The translations under genes and the position numbers were made by a program. Below the pieces are notes generated by a model that was given only the letters and a program-made list of their open reading frames with translations, had not been told where the DNA came from and made no database searches. Source: DASQPR01 sp963836785 (GTDB lineage Bacteria; Actinomycetota; Actinomycetes; Mycobacteriales; Micromonosporaceae). Taken from it: 64,000 nt of DNA. Of this stretch, positions 28,179 through 36,651 are shown in pieces. How positions within the stretch are numbered: position 1 is the stretch's first letter; each line of letters begins with the position of its first letter. The DNA lies in the NCBI GenBank assembly GCA_963836785.1, contig CAWIKW010000004.1, positions 186,001-250,000 on the forward strand, written 5' to 3'.

Positions 28179-28216
28179 ATTGCCCCGGCGTATCCCCACT
28201 GTTTCCAGCTTGTTAC
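28179..28216 (-). promoter_or_regulatory. GlnR-type operator upstream of glnA
   Basis: On the minus strand the pattern GTAAC-N6-GAAAC-N6-GATAC-N6-GCAAT matches the actinobacterial GlnR box (gTnAc-n6-GaAAc, twice), with the first pair perfect and the second degraded. Its edge is 58 nt upstream of the TTG start. This predicts nitrogen control of glnA by GlnR. A 7-bp inverted repeat (CAGCTTG/CAAGCTG, 28206-28224) overlaps it. Confidence 0.75.
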
Positions 28217-28311
28217 GCAAGCTGTGGTACCTGCGTCGGCTTGCCGACCGTGGCCAGGGGATGGACGCTGCGTCTCACCGGTTCGGACGGCCGCGTCCAC
28301 CCGACCGGGCG

Positions 28312-29634
28312 TCACGACGCGGGCCATCGCACGGTGCGCAGGCGGCGATCGCTCACCGCGATGGTCGCCGCGACTGCGTTCAGCCCGCTGATCGCCAGGA
28401 TAGTCGTCGTCGGGCCCCAGAATTGCAGGCTCAGGCCGCCAGCCAGCGTGCCGAACGGAATGCCGATGGTGAGCACCGTCATGAGCGCGGTGATCGTGCG
28501 GCCGCGCTGCTCGTCCGGGACGCGCCGCAGGATCAGGACATCGATCAGCACGCGCAGCGACGGCACGCCGAGCGTCGCTGCGGCCAAGACACCAAACACC
28601 CACCACGGACCCAGCGGTACGGCCAGCAGCGGCACGAGCACCGTGAACGCCAGGCCGACGCCGATCAGTAGCCAACCGGGTGGCAGGCGACGGTGCAGCC
28701 GGCCGACGAGTCCGGCGCCGAGCAGCGTGCCGACCGCCTCGCCGGCGACCGCGATGCCGATCGTGCGCGGCGAGGCGCCGCCGCCCTGCAACAGCACGAC
28801 GACCGCCAGGAACAGCGCGTTGCCGCCCACGTTGATCAGGCTGAACATCAGCATCGCGCCACGCATCGTACGGTCGCGCCACAACGTACGCAGGCCGGCC
28901 AGCACGCTGTTGTCGGCCCCGCTCGGCGCGGAGCCGGCCGCGGCCGACGGGACGGGATCCGGCGCCGCCTTCGTGCCGGGCACCCGGACGATCAGTGCCG
29001 TGACGAACGAGATCACGAAGGTCAGCGTCGTGACCACGAACGGCAGTCCACGACTGATCGCGAGGAGTGCGCCACCGAGCGGGGGACCGCCCAGGCCGGC
29101 GACCGACGTACGCACCTCATCCTGCGTCAGCGCCCGGGTCAGCTGCTCGGGCGGAACGACGGCGCGGACCATCAGCATCCGCGCCGAGGCGCCGAAGGGA
29201 GTGATCGCGCCCAAGACGGCGCCGATCACGAAGAGGTGGCCGAGCGTGAGGTGGCCGAAGAGCCACGCGACGGCGACGCTGCCGGTTGCGATCGCCCGGA
29301 CGGCCTCCGCGCCCATCAGCGCGTGCCGGCGATCCCACCGATCGACGAGCGCGCCGGCCGGCAGCCCGGCGAGCGTGCTGGCCGCCATCTGGAGAAAGCC
29401 GAACACAGCGGCCAGCGCGGGCGAGCCGGTCATCAGGAGGATCACCACCGGATAGGCGAAATCCGCCGCGGTAAGGCCGAGCAGCGAAGTACCGGACCCG
29501 ATCCAGAGCGCCTGGAAGCGCCAGTTGCGCCAGAGCGATGGAACGCGGTGCTCCGCGCCGGCTTCGGTCGGGTTGTGGACCGCGAGTCCGGTCGACGCCT
29601 CGTCGGCGGCGGCGGTTGTCGTCTGAGCGGACAT
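28312..29634 (-). CDS. MFS transporter (probable drug/metabolite exporter)
   Basis: A 440-residue major facilitator protein with about 12 hydrophobic segments and the MFS motif between helices 2 and 3 (GALVDRWDRRHALM). It resembles the enterobactin-exporter-like/MFS_3 group. ATG 29634 is chosen because GGGAG precedes it; ATG codons further upstream give a short Asn-rich tail. It is divergent from an ArsR-like regulator, a common arrangement for regulated efflux pumps. Confidence 0.88.
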   Translation of the reverse strand: MSAQTTTAAADEASTGLAVHNPTEAGAEHRVPSLWRNWRFQALWIGSGTSLLGLTAADFAYPVVILLMTGSPALAAVFGFLQMAASTLAGLPAGALVDRWDRRHALMGAEAVRAIATGSVAVAWLFGHLTLGHLFVIGAVLGAITPFGASARMLMVRAVVPPEQLTRALTQDEVRTSVAGLGGPPLGGALLAISRGLPFVVTTLTFVISFVTALIVRVPGTKAAPDPVPSAAAGSAPSGADNSVLAGLRTLWRDRTMRGAMLMFSLINVGGNALFLAVVVLLQGGGASPRTIGIAVAGEAVGTLLGAGLVGRLHRRLPPGWLLIGVGLAFTVLVPLLAVPLGPWWVFGVLAAATLGVPSLRVLIDVLILRRVPDEQRGRTITALMTVLTIGIPFGTLAGGLSLQFWGPTTTILAISGLNAVAATIAVSDRRLRTVRWPAS

Positions 29635-29685
29635 CCTGTTGCTCCCATCGTTAACGTTCGCGTTTGCAGCATCATTCATGTTGCC

Positions 29686-29710
29686 GTGAACGATGACATA
29701 CGAGTGAACG
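29686..29710. promoter_or_regulatory. GTGAACG direct repeat in the MFS/regulator intergenic region
   Basis: GTGAACG occurs at 29686-29692 and 29704-29710, 18 bases apart, close to two DNA turns. Together with the GTTAACGTTCGCG stretch at 29650-29662 it could be the binding site of the adjacent HTH regulator. Evidence is positional only. Confidence 0.35.
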
Positions 29711-29756
29711 TGTGGCAAGATGGCAGTCGAAATTGGCGTACGAGATGGGTGGCCCG

Positions 29757-30416
29757 ATGGTGGTGACAAGCGACGAGGTTCAGGTGCTCGTGTCGGGTCC
29801 GCCGCTGGCCCGGCGCGAGGTGACCGACACCGAGACGTTGCGGGTGATGTCGGATCCACTGCGGATCGCAATCCTGCGGCGCTTGATGATCGATGCGGAT
29901 CAGGGCGTTCGCGTGATGTCGGCCAAGGAGCTCGCGACCGAGTTGGGCGAGCCGCAGACGAAGCTCTACCGCCACCTGAAGCAACTCGAAGAGGCACACC
30001 TGATCGAGGTGGCCGAGACCCGGGTGGTGTCCGGGATCAACGAGCAGCGCTACCGGACCGCGCAGTTGAATCTGCTGCTCAGCCCGGCCCTGCTGAATGA
30101 TCCGAACGTGCGCGATGACGTCGCGGACACCATCGTTGCCACGCTGGACGGGTTTCGCGACGAGCTGTGTGGCAGCCTTCGCATCGGTCGGGTCGACATG
30201 CGCGGGTCCGACTCACCGGCATCCGGCCCGGGCGGGTTGCTGATGCAGGTCGAGCACCGGATGAGCCCGCCCGTGGCGTTGCAGTTCGCCCAGCGCCTGG
30301 CCGCGCTCGTGGAGGAGATCGAGGCAACCCCCGACGACCCGTCCGGCATCCCGATCCGTGCGCTGATCGGCTGGTACGGCCTGGCCGACCCGACCGGACC
30401 GTCCGCCGCGGTGTGA
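29757..30416 (+). CDS. ArsR/HTH_20-type transcriptional regulator
   Basis: A protein of about 219 residues. Its N-terminal winged helix starts at TETLRVMSDPLRIAILRRLM and the recognition region is ELATELGEPQTKLYRHLKQLEEAHLIEV. The C-terminal part is helical with no metal-binding Cys cluster, so it is not a classical metal sensor. Alternative in-frame starts are ATG 29745 and GTG 29712; none has a strong ribosome site. It probably controls the divergent MFS gene. Confidence 0.82.
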   Translation: MVVTSDEVQVLVSGPPLARREVTDTETLRVMSDPLRIAILRRLMIDADQGVRVMSAKELATELGEPQTKLYRHLKQLEEAHLIEVAETRVVSGINEQRYRTAQLNLLLSPALLNDPNVRDDVADTIVATLDGFRDELCGSLRIGRVDMRGSDSPASGPGGLLMQVEHRMSPPVALQFAQRLAALVEEIEATPDDPSGIPIRALIGWYGLADPTGPSAAV

Positions 30417-30466
30417 CCCGTCCGATCCGCGGGTACGGGTGCTGCCCGGCCGCCGTACCCACGGGT

Positions 30467-30472
30467 TAGGGT
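30467..30472 (+). promoter_or_regulatory. Candidate -10 box of the RDD gene (leaderless)
   Basis: TAGGGT is 7 nt before GTG 30480, with no Shine-Dalgarno sequence. Confidence 0.5.
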
Positions 30473-30479
30473 TCGAAGC

Positions 30480-30896
30480 GTGAGTGACCAGCCCGCGGCG
30501 ACCAGGACGGCACCGGATCAGCCGGCGTCCGTTCCGGTGAGCCTTGCCCGTCGGTTTGTAGCACTGCTCATCGACTGGGTGCTGTGTCTGCTGATCAGCT
30601 CGATCTTCGGTGATCCGCGCCGGGATTCGTGGATCCCGCTTGTGGTGCTGGTCGTCGAGTATGCCGTCTTCGTCGGCCTGTTCGCACAGACGCCGGGGAT
30701 GTATGTCCGGAGCATCCGATGCGTCTCGGTGACGACCGGCGGCCGGATCGGGGTGCCGCGGGCGGCACTACGAGGCATCCTGTTGTGTCTCGTGATTCCC
30801 GCCGTGCTCATGGACGGTGATCGGCGTGGCCTGCACGATCGCCTCACCGGAAGCGTGATCGTGGACGCTCCCCGCCAGCCGCGCGCGGCGGGCTAA
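30480..30896 (+). CDS. RDD-family membrane protein
   Basis: A 138-residue protein with RDD-domain features: LARRFVALLIDWVLCLLIS with the conserved Arg and Asp, QTPGMYVRSIRCV after the second helix, and DRRGLHDRLTGSVIV near the C-terminus. About three membrane segments. Function of the family is mostly unknown. It sits between the glnA and lipA regions, convergent with the DUF4191 gene. Confidence 0.88.
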   Translation: MSDQPAATRTAPDQPASVPVSLARRFVALLIDWVLCLLISSIFGDPRRDSWIPLVVLVVEYAVFVGLFAQTPGMYVRSIRCVSVTTGGRIGVPRAALRGILLCLVIPAVLMDGDRRGLHDRLTGSVIVDAPRQPRAAG

Positions 30897-30928
30897 CCAC
30901 GCTCGACGCGTCCGGGAGCTAGCCGGGG

Positions 30929-31630
30929 TCAGCGGCCGCGCGGCGGACGGAACTGCGAGCCCTGCGGGCGCATGTGCTTGGGGATCGCACCCTTGGGCAT
31001 CTGCGGGCGGGCCTGGAGCGCCTTGATGCGGGTCGACAGTGCGTTGATCTCGGCGCCCGATGTCGTACGCGGCAGCTTCATCAGCGTGACTCGAAGCTTC
31101 TTCAGCGGCACCTGGCCCTCGTCATCGCCGACGATGATGTCGCGCATTTCGGTCGTACCGATGACTTTCGCGAGCCGGCGCTTCTCCTGGCCGAGCATGC
31201 CGCGCAGTCGGGCCGGGTTGCCTTCGCCAATCAGGATCACACCAGGTCGACCGATGACCAAGGTGACCATGTCCTCCTGGGTGGTGACCGCGAGGCCGGG
31301 CGTGACCTCCCAGGCACCGCGCATCTGCTCGACGATGCCAGCGGCCGCACCGACCTGACCGTGCAGTTCGGTCATCTGCGCCTTGGTGAAGCGGGCGTTC
31401 AGCACGATCATGACGGCCAGCACCGCGAGCAGGACGCCGGCGACGTAGAACAGCGGCGTGAGCCCGGCGAACAGGATAAGCAGGGTGACCAGCACCAGCG
31501 GCAACACGACCGCCGCGATGATCAACGGTACGAACAGGCGGTCGCGCTTCGCCACGAACGCGAACACCCTGCCGAGCTGCTTGAACCGTTCGGTTCGGCT
31601 GACCTTCGCGGCCGCTTCCTGCTTTGCCAT
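30929..31630 (-). CDS. DUF4191 integral membrane protein
   Basis: A 233-residue actinobacterial protein. Two membrane helices (about residues 33-55 and 59-80: FVPLIIAAVVLPLVLVTLLI, FYVAGVLLAVLAVMIVL) are followed by a soluble domain (GVILIGEGNPARLRGMLGQEKRRLAKVIG) and a Pro/Arg-rich tail. It is regularly found beside lipA and lipB in actinobacteria. Function is unknown. ATG 31630 lies 7 nt after a TAGACT box. Confidence 0.88.
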   Translation of the reverse strand: MAKQEAAAKVSRTERFKQLGRVFAFVAKRDRLFVPLIIAAVVLPLVLVTLLILFAGLTPLFYVAGVLLAVLAVMIVLNARFTKAQMTELHGQVGAAAGIVEQMRGAWEVTPGLAVTTQEDMVTLVIGRPGVILIGEGNPARLRGMLGQEKRRLAKVIGTTEMRDIIVGDDEGQVPLKKLRVTLMKLPRTTSGAEINALSTRIKALQARPQMPKGAIPKHMRPQGSQFRPPRGR

Positions 31631-31637
31631 GGCGCAG

Positions 31638-31643
31638 AGTCTA
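31638..31643 (-). promoter_or_regulatory. Candidate -10 box of the DUF4191 gene (leaderless)
   Basis: TAGACT on the minus strand is 7 nt before the ATG, identical to the box before dxs. No Shine-Dalgarno sequence is present. Confidence 0.5.
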
Positions 31644-31755
31644 GTGGTCGCGAACGATCGTGCGATCCGACCCTGGCGGCCGACGGTCGCCCGACGGCGG
31701 CGCGACGGAACGCCGCGACGTCGTCACGCTGAGCACCCGCACGAACACCTCGACG

Positions 31756-32742
31756 CTAGACCGTGGCCGGCGTACGGGCGGCCAGCGCCTGCTGATACAG
31801 GCGTCCGGCCCGGTACGAGGAGCGGACCAGCGGCCCGCTCATGACGCCGGCAAATCCGATCTCGGTCGCCTCGGCGGACAGCTCGACGAACTCCTCCGGC
31901 TTGACCCACCGGGTCACCGGGTGGTGGCGAGGCGTTGGGCGCAGATACTGCGTGATCGTGATCAGCTCGCAGCCCGCGGCGTGCAGGTCGCGCAACGCCT
32001 CGGAGATCTCCGCGCGCTCCTCGCCCATGCCCAGGATCAGGTTCGACTTCGTCACCAGACCGGCCGCGCGCGCCTGGGAGATGACGTCGAGGGAACGGTC
32101 GTAGCGGAATGCCGGACGGATCCGCTTGAAGATGCGGGGGACCGTCTCGAGGTTGTGTGCGAGCACCTCGGGCCGTGCGCCGAAGACCTCGGCCAGCTGC
32201 TCGGGCACGGCGTTGAAGTCCGGAATCAGCAGCTCGACGCCGCAACCGTCGACGAGACCGTGAATCTGGCGAACCGTCTCGGCGTAGAGCCAGGCCCCGC
32301 CGTCGGGCAGGTCGTCGCGGGCGACCCCGGTGATGGTGGCGTAGCGCAGGCCCATCGTCGCGACGCTCTCGGCCACCCGACGCGGTTCGTCGGCGTCGAA
32401 GTCGGCCGGCTTGCCGGTGTCGATCTGGCAGAAGTCACAGCGTCGCGTGCACTGGTCGCCGCCGATGAGGAACGTCGCCTCGCGGTCTTCCCAGCACTCG
32501 TAGATGTTCGGGCAGCCGGCCTCCTGGCAGACCGTGTGCAGGCCCTCGCGCTGGACGAGCCCGCGCATGGCGGTGAACTCCGGACCCATCTTCGCCTTGA
32601 TCTTGATCCACGGCGGCTTGCGCTCGATAGGGGTCTCGGCGTTACGCGCTTCGATGCGCAGCATCCGCCGACCCTCCGGCGCCACGTGCCCGCCGGCCGT
32701 CGTCGCAGTGGCGGGCGCCGATGGAAGCTGGGACTCGGTCAC
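31756..32742 (-). CDS. lipA: Lipoyl synthase
   Basis: LipA inserts two sulphur atoms into octanoyl groups on lipoyl domains. The 328-residue protein has the auxiliary cluster Cys72, Cys77, Cys83 (CQEAGCPNIYEC) and the radical-SAM CxxxCxxC at Cys98, Cys102, Cys105 (CTRRCDFC). The conserved RSSY motif near the end holds the auxiliary-cluster Ser. The start GTG 32742 lies 7 nt after TACGCT, so it is probably leaderless. Its products would be the E2 proteins at 36652 and 24167 and a glycine-cleavage H protein not in this window. Confidence 0.97.
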   Translation of the reverse strand: MTESQLPSAPATATTAGGHVAPEGRRMLRIEARNAETPIERKPPWIKIKAKMGPEFTAMRGLVQREGLHTVCQEAGCPNIYECWEDREATFLIGGDQCTRRCDFCQIDTGKPADFDADEPRRVAESVATMGLRYATITGVARDDLPDGGAWLYAETVRQIHGLVDGCGVELLIPDFNAVPEQLAEVFGARPEVLAHNLETVPRIFKRIRPAFRYDRSLDVISQARAAGLVTKSNLILGMGEERAEISEALRDLHAAGCELITITQYLRPTPRHHPVTRWVKPEEFVELSAEATEIGFAGVMSGPLVRSSYRAGRLYQQALAARTPATV

Positions 32743-32749
32743 GTGTGCG

Positions 32750-32755
32750 AGCGTA
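32750..32755 (-). promoter_or_regulatory. Candidate -10 box of lipA (leaderless)
   Basis: TACGCT is 7 nt before the lipA GTG. The same hexamer and spacing precede lipB. Confidence 0.5.
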
Positions 32756-32847
32756 CGCCCGCCGGCCGTACCGCCCGTAGGAAAAGTACCCCCTACGCGA
32801 CGGACGTCACGTTCGGCGGCTGGCCCTTGTGCCGGCCGCTGTCGGGG

Positions 32848-33567
32848 TCATCCGGCCAGGGTCGGCAGGTGCCGCTCGACGACCGGTCGCACCTCGTCGA
32901 CGGTTACATCGCGGCCGAGTTCGAGGCTGAGCGACGTGACACCGGCGTCCCGGATGCCGCACGCCACGATCTTGTCGTACGCGGTCATGTCGGGGTCGCA
33001 GTTGAGCGCGAAACCGTGCATCGTGACGCCCCGCACCACCCGGATGCCGATGGCGGCGATCTTCCGATCCGGACGCTGACCGTCGGCCGGCCGCCACACG
33101 CCGCTGCGGCCGGCCACCCGCATGGTTTCCACGCCGAGTTCGGCGCACACGTCGATGAGCATCTGCTCGACGCGACGCACGTACGCCACGACGTCGACCG
33201 GGAGGCCCTCGCGCGCACCGGGAAGCGTGAGGATCGGGTAGCCGACGATCTGGCCAGGCCCATGCCAGGTGATCTGGCCGCCCCGGTCGACGTCGATGAC
33301 CGGGGTGCCGTCGGCCGGTCGCTCCCACGGCTGCGTACGTTTGCCCGCCGTGTACACGCTCGGATGTTCGAGGAGCAGTACGGTGTCCGGCTCCGCCCCG
33401 CCCTGCACCCGCTCCTGCGTGCGGCGCTGCTCGTCCCAGGCAGCGACGTAATCGATCGTGCCGAGCCAGCGCACCGCCGGCCGGCTGGTCGCCGGGCCGG
33501 GTCGGGTCGTGGTCGGCGGAACCGCCGTCGGCGTGGTGGCCGCGGCGTCTACCGAGGTTGTGGTCAC
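32848..33567 (-). CDS. lipB: Octanoyltransferase
   Basis: LipB moves octanoate from acyl carrier protein to lipoyl domains. The 239-residue protein has LLLEHPSVYTAGKRT, RGGQITWHGPGQIVGYP, catalytic Lys169 (DRKIAAIG) and catalytic Cys190 (GFALNCDPDM). GTG 33567 is chosen because TACGCT lies 7 nt before it and because the first ~30 residues before the conserved core are already non-conserved; the frame stays open further upstream without homology. Confidence 0.95.
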   Translation of the reverse strand: MTTTSVDAAATTPTAVPPTTTRPGPATSRPAVRWLGTIDYVAAWDEQRRTQERVQGGAEPDTVLLLEHPSVYTAGKRTQPWERPADGTPVIDVDRGGQITWHGPGQIVGYPILTLPGAREGLPVDVVAYVRRVEQMLIDVCAELGVETMRVAGRSGVWRPADGQRPDRKIAAIGIRVVRGVTMHGFALNCDPDMTAYDKIVACGIRDAGVTSLSLELGRDVTVDEVRPVVERHLPTLAG

Positions 33568-33574
33568 GTCAATG

Positions 33575-33580
33575 AGCGTA
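33575..33580 (-). promoter_or_regulatory. Candidate -10 box of lipB (leaderless)
   Basis: TACGCT is 7 nt before the lipB GTG, the same arrangement as for lipA. Confidence 0.5.
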
Positions 33581-33592
33581 CCCGCGGCTCGG

Positions 33593-35680
33593 TCAGCGGC
33601 CTTGGGCCGCGAAACCCTGGTCCGCGAACCGCCACAGCCAGACGTCGGCCACGCGGGTCGGTGGGCCGAACAGTTCCGTACCGATCCGCAGAAGCTGGTC
33701 GTGCCGCGGAGCCCAGCCATGGTCGATGCCCGGCGTCGGGTCGGGGAGTACGACAAGACCGGCCCGCCAATAGGTGAGGTCCGCGCGCGCCGCGGCCCGG
33801 TCGGCGTCGGTGATGGGCGGTGCCGCTCCATCGCGGGCGACCGCGATCAGCAGCGTCGACGTGGGCCGTGAGCGGGGCCCGATCGTCGAGCGGCCGTCGT
33901 CGCCGGGGCCGAGAAAGTAGCCACCCTCGACCGGGAACGCGTAGCCGGTCGCGGTCTGCCAGCGCTGTGCGTCGGAGCTGTCCCAACTCGACGGCGGGAT
34001 GGACACGATCGTGGTGCCGGTCGGCAGGTAGGTGCGCCAGGTGCCGGAGGTGATGAATGTCGGCAGGGCGGCCCGGGGCGAGACGCCGATCGGCACCGGC
34101 AGGATCGGGACGAACGCGGCCAGCGCGATCACGGCGGCGACTCGCCGGGTCAGGCGCCGACGCGGCCGCGCCAACACATCGTCGACGACCGCGACGATCA
34201 ACAGCGCGACGATCGGGATGAGCAGCAGCGCCGCCCGGCCCGGCAGCGCGGAGTCGAAGAACGGCAGTCGGCCGACCGCGGCCCAGGGCAACGGGATCGG
34301 GCTGTGCCAGGCGCCGATCTGCAGGCGCGGGCCCAGCGCGGTGACGGCGACGGCCACGGCGGTGACGGTCAGGGCCACCACCTCGGGACGCGGGCGCTCG
34401 CCGTCGCCGCGCCGTCGCGTCAGCCGGCCCCGCCCGCGGTTCAGAACCACGAGGGCGACCAGCAGCGCGGCGCACAGCACCGGGCCGAAGAACGTGTTGC
34501 GTTCCCCTAAGTTCAGGCCCGATCCCGTCCACCAGCCGGCGGCACCGGCCAGCGATTGCGGCGGGAACGCCGCGAACGACGTGACGTTTTCCCACACGCC
34601 GAGATGGGTGAATCCGCTGCCGTGGTACGCCTCCGGCCCGGCGATCTGCAACCAGATCGGGTAGGCGAGGAGTGCGGCGCCGACGACGATGGCGACGATC
34701 ACCCGGGAGCTCGCGGCCGCTGCGATCGACCTTGCGTCGCCGGGGCGCTGCACGGCCCACGCGACCACGAACACGACGATCGCCAGGGTCAGGAAGAACA
34801 GGGTCTCCGCGCCGAGCGAATACTGAACGGCGGCCAGCACGCCGAGCAGCACGCCGTCGCGAATCGTCGCAGCACGGCCGCGCGCCGGCCGGCTCAACCG
34901 GATCAACTGCCAGATCAGCACCGGCAGGAGCCAGCAGGCGGTGAAGTTCAAGTGACCGTTCGCGTGCGCGATCATGCCGGGCGCGAATCCAGCGAACGCG
35001 CCGCCGGCGATCGCGGCCGCACGCGTACGCGCGACGTGCCGGGAGAACAACCAGAACCAGGCGTACGCGGAGCCGGCGAGGTTCAGCGTGATCGCGGTGA
35101 CGAACGCGACCGACGGGCCGGCGATGATCGTCACCGGCATGAGTAGGACGGCGAGCACCGTGATCGAGGTGTTGGCGGCGATGTTGACGCCGAGCGGCGC
35201 GTTCAGCACCGATGTCCACAGTGGATTGTCGCCATGGGTGACCGCGTGGCTCACATACCCGAGAAGCCATTCGAAGAACACCTGGTCGGCGCGATTGTTC
35301 GTGAGCTCGGTCGAATTCGGTGCGGCCCACAGTCGGTAGGTCACGGCGCCGGCGGCCAGCAGGCATCCCAGCGCGACGAGCACATCTGTACGCCACGATT
35401 TCACGGGCGCGCGCGCGTGTGAGTCGCCTGGCCTCGCCGCCGCGCCGGCCGGCGCGGTGGTCGGTGCGGTGGCCGGCGTCGCGGCCGGATCCACCACGTC
35501 GGCCGAAGAGGAATCCGGGCCCGAGCGCCCGGGAGCGACGTGCACCACGTCGCGGATCGTAACGGCTGGCGGCGGCCGGCCGTGGCCCAAAGCGAGCAAG
35601 GCCGTCGAACCGCGGCCCGACGGTGACCGTCGCCCGAGCGCAGCCCACGCGGAGACCGTCAGCGGCGAGCCACCGCCCAC
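33593..35680 (-). CDS. Multi-spanning membrane protein, GT-C glycosyltransferase-like
   Basis: A protein of up to 695 residues with a disordered Ala/Pro N-terminus, then about 11-13 membrane helices and a C-terminal extracytoplasmic domain of about 140 residues. The first loop after helix 1 carries NNRADQVFFEWLLGYVSHAV, with acidic residues placed as in GT-C enzymes that use polyprenyl-phosphate sugars. No donor or acceptor can be assigned. Start is uncertain: the frame opens at 35680 inside the 3-prime end of the preceding gene, but the first helix begins after VKSWRTDVLVALG, so a later GTG is possible. Confidence 0.7.
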   Translation of the reverse strand: MGGGSPLTVSAWAALGRRSPSGRGSTALLALGHGRPPPAVTIRDVVHVAPGRSGPDSSSADVVDPAATPATAPTTAPAGAAARPGDSHARAPVKSWRTDVLVALGCLLAAGAVTYRLWAAPNSTELTNNRADQVFFEWLLGYVSHAVTHGDNPLWTSVLNAPLGVNIAANTSITVLAVLLMPVTIIAGPSVAFVTAITLNLAGSAYAWFWLFSRHVARTRAAAIAGGAFAGFAPGMIAHANGHLNFTACWLLPVLIWQLIRLSRPARGRAATIRDGVLLGVLAAVQYSLGAETLFFLTLAIVVFVVAWAVQRPGDARSIAAAASSRVIVAIVVGAALLAYPIWLQIAGPEAYHGSGFTHLGVWENVTSFAAFPPQSLAGAAGWWTGSGLNLGERNTFFGPVLCAALLVALVVLNRGRGRLTRRRGDGERPRPEVVALTVTAVAVAVTALGPRLQIGAWHSPIPLPWAAVGRLPFFDSALPGRAALLLIPIVALLIVAVVDDVLARPRRRLTRRVAAVIALAAFVPILPVPIGVSPRAALPTFITSGTWRTYLPTGTTIVSIPPSSWDSSDAQRWQTATGYAFPVEGGYFLGPGDDGRSTIGPRSRPTSTLLIAVARDGAAPPITDADRAAARADLTYWRAGLVVLPDPTPGIDHGWAPRHDQLLRIGTELFGPPTRVADVWLWRFADQGFAAQGR

Positions 35681-36552
35681 CGGACTGCGCGGTCGACGTC
35701 GGGGTGGATGAACTCGTACCCGGCGTCCAGGAGCATCCGCGGCACCGCACGCGTGCTTTCGACCGCGTTGTCGGCGAACTCACCGAGTACGAGCTTCAGC
35801 CCGAACCTGGGCGCCGGCAGCAGGGATGGGCGACGTAACGCGTGGCCGAGCACATCGGCGAAAACGGCATTGGGCACGGGTGTCGGCCCGGTCAGGTTGA
35901 CCGGCCCGGACAGCTCCGCGTTCATCAGAAACACGATCGCGCCGATCTCGTCGGCCAGTGACACCCACGACTGGTACTGCCGGCCGTTGCCGAGTGGGCC
36001 GCCAATGCCCGCCTTGTACAGCGGCACCAGGCGCTTCATCATGCCGCCGCCCGGGCCGACGACAAGTCCCGAACGCAGGTTGCAGACCCGGACACCGGCC
36101 TCCTCGGCCGCCTGCGTCGCCGCCTCCCAAGCGCGGCACACGTCGGAGAAGAACCCGTCACCGGGAGCGGAATTCTCGTCCAGGACCTCGTCGCCACGAT
36201 CGCCGTAGAAGCCGATGGCCGAGGCGTTGAGGAGCACGCGTGGAGCCGGGTCGGCCGCCGCGATCGCCCGCGAGAGCGTGACCGTGGAGTCGACGCGGCT
36301 GGACAGGATCTCCTGCTTGTAGCCGTCGGTCCACCGCTTGTCGCCGACGCCGACGCCGGCGAAGTTGACCGCGACGTCCGCGCCGGCCAGAGCGGCGGGG
36401 GCGAGATCGCCCGCCGCCGGGTTCCAGCTCACCTCGTCAGAGCGTTGTGGGGTACGGCGGACCAGCCGCACCACCTCGTGCCCGTCGGACCGGAGGCGGT
36501 CGATCAGAGCCGTACCGATGAAGCCGCTGGAACCGGCGATGATGATCCGCAC
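35659..36552 (-). CDS. TIGR01777-family NAD-dependent epimerase/dehydratase
   Basis: A 297-residue extended-SDR-like protein with N-terminal IIIAGSSGFIGTALIDRL, NFAGVGVGDKRWTDGYKQEI, LLNASAIGFYGDRGDEVLDE and DUF1731-type C-terminus (LLPAPRFGLKLVLGEFA). Family function is not settled; some members affect cell division. GTG 36552 has GAGG upstream on the minus strand. The open frame before it is not conserved. It lies between sucB and the membrane protein gene in a row of co-oriented genes. Confidence 0.9.
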   Translation of the reverse strand: MRIIIAGSSGFIGTALIDRLRSDGHEVVRLVRRTPQRSDEVSWNPAAGDLAPAALAGADVAVNFAGVGVGDKRWTDGYKQEILSSRVDSTVTLSRAIAAADPAPRVLLNASAIGFYGDRGDEVLDENSAPGDGFFSDVCRAWEAATQAAEEAGVRVCNLRSGLVVGPGGGMMKRLVPLYKAGIGGPLGNGRQYQSWVSLADEIGAIVFLMNAELSGPVNLTGPTPVPNAVFADVLGHALRRPSLLPAPRFGLKLVLGEFADNAVESTRAVPRMLLDAGYEFIHPDVDRAVRWAVARR

Positions 36553-36651
36553 GGGTACATCCTCACCCGAAACGGTCCGGACCACACGTCGGACGCGGAT
36601 CGACCCGGCTCGCGGGGCACCATGCCCCGCCAACCGGGCCGTAATCCGAGG

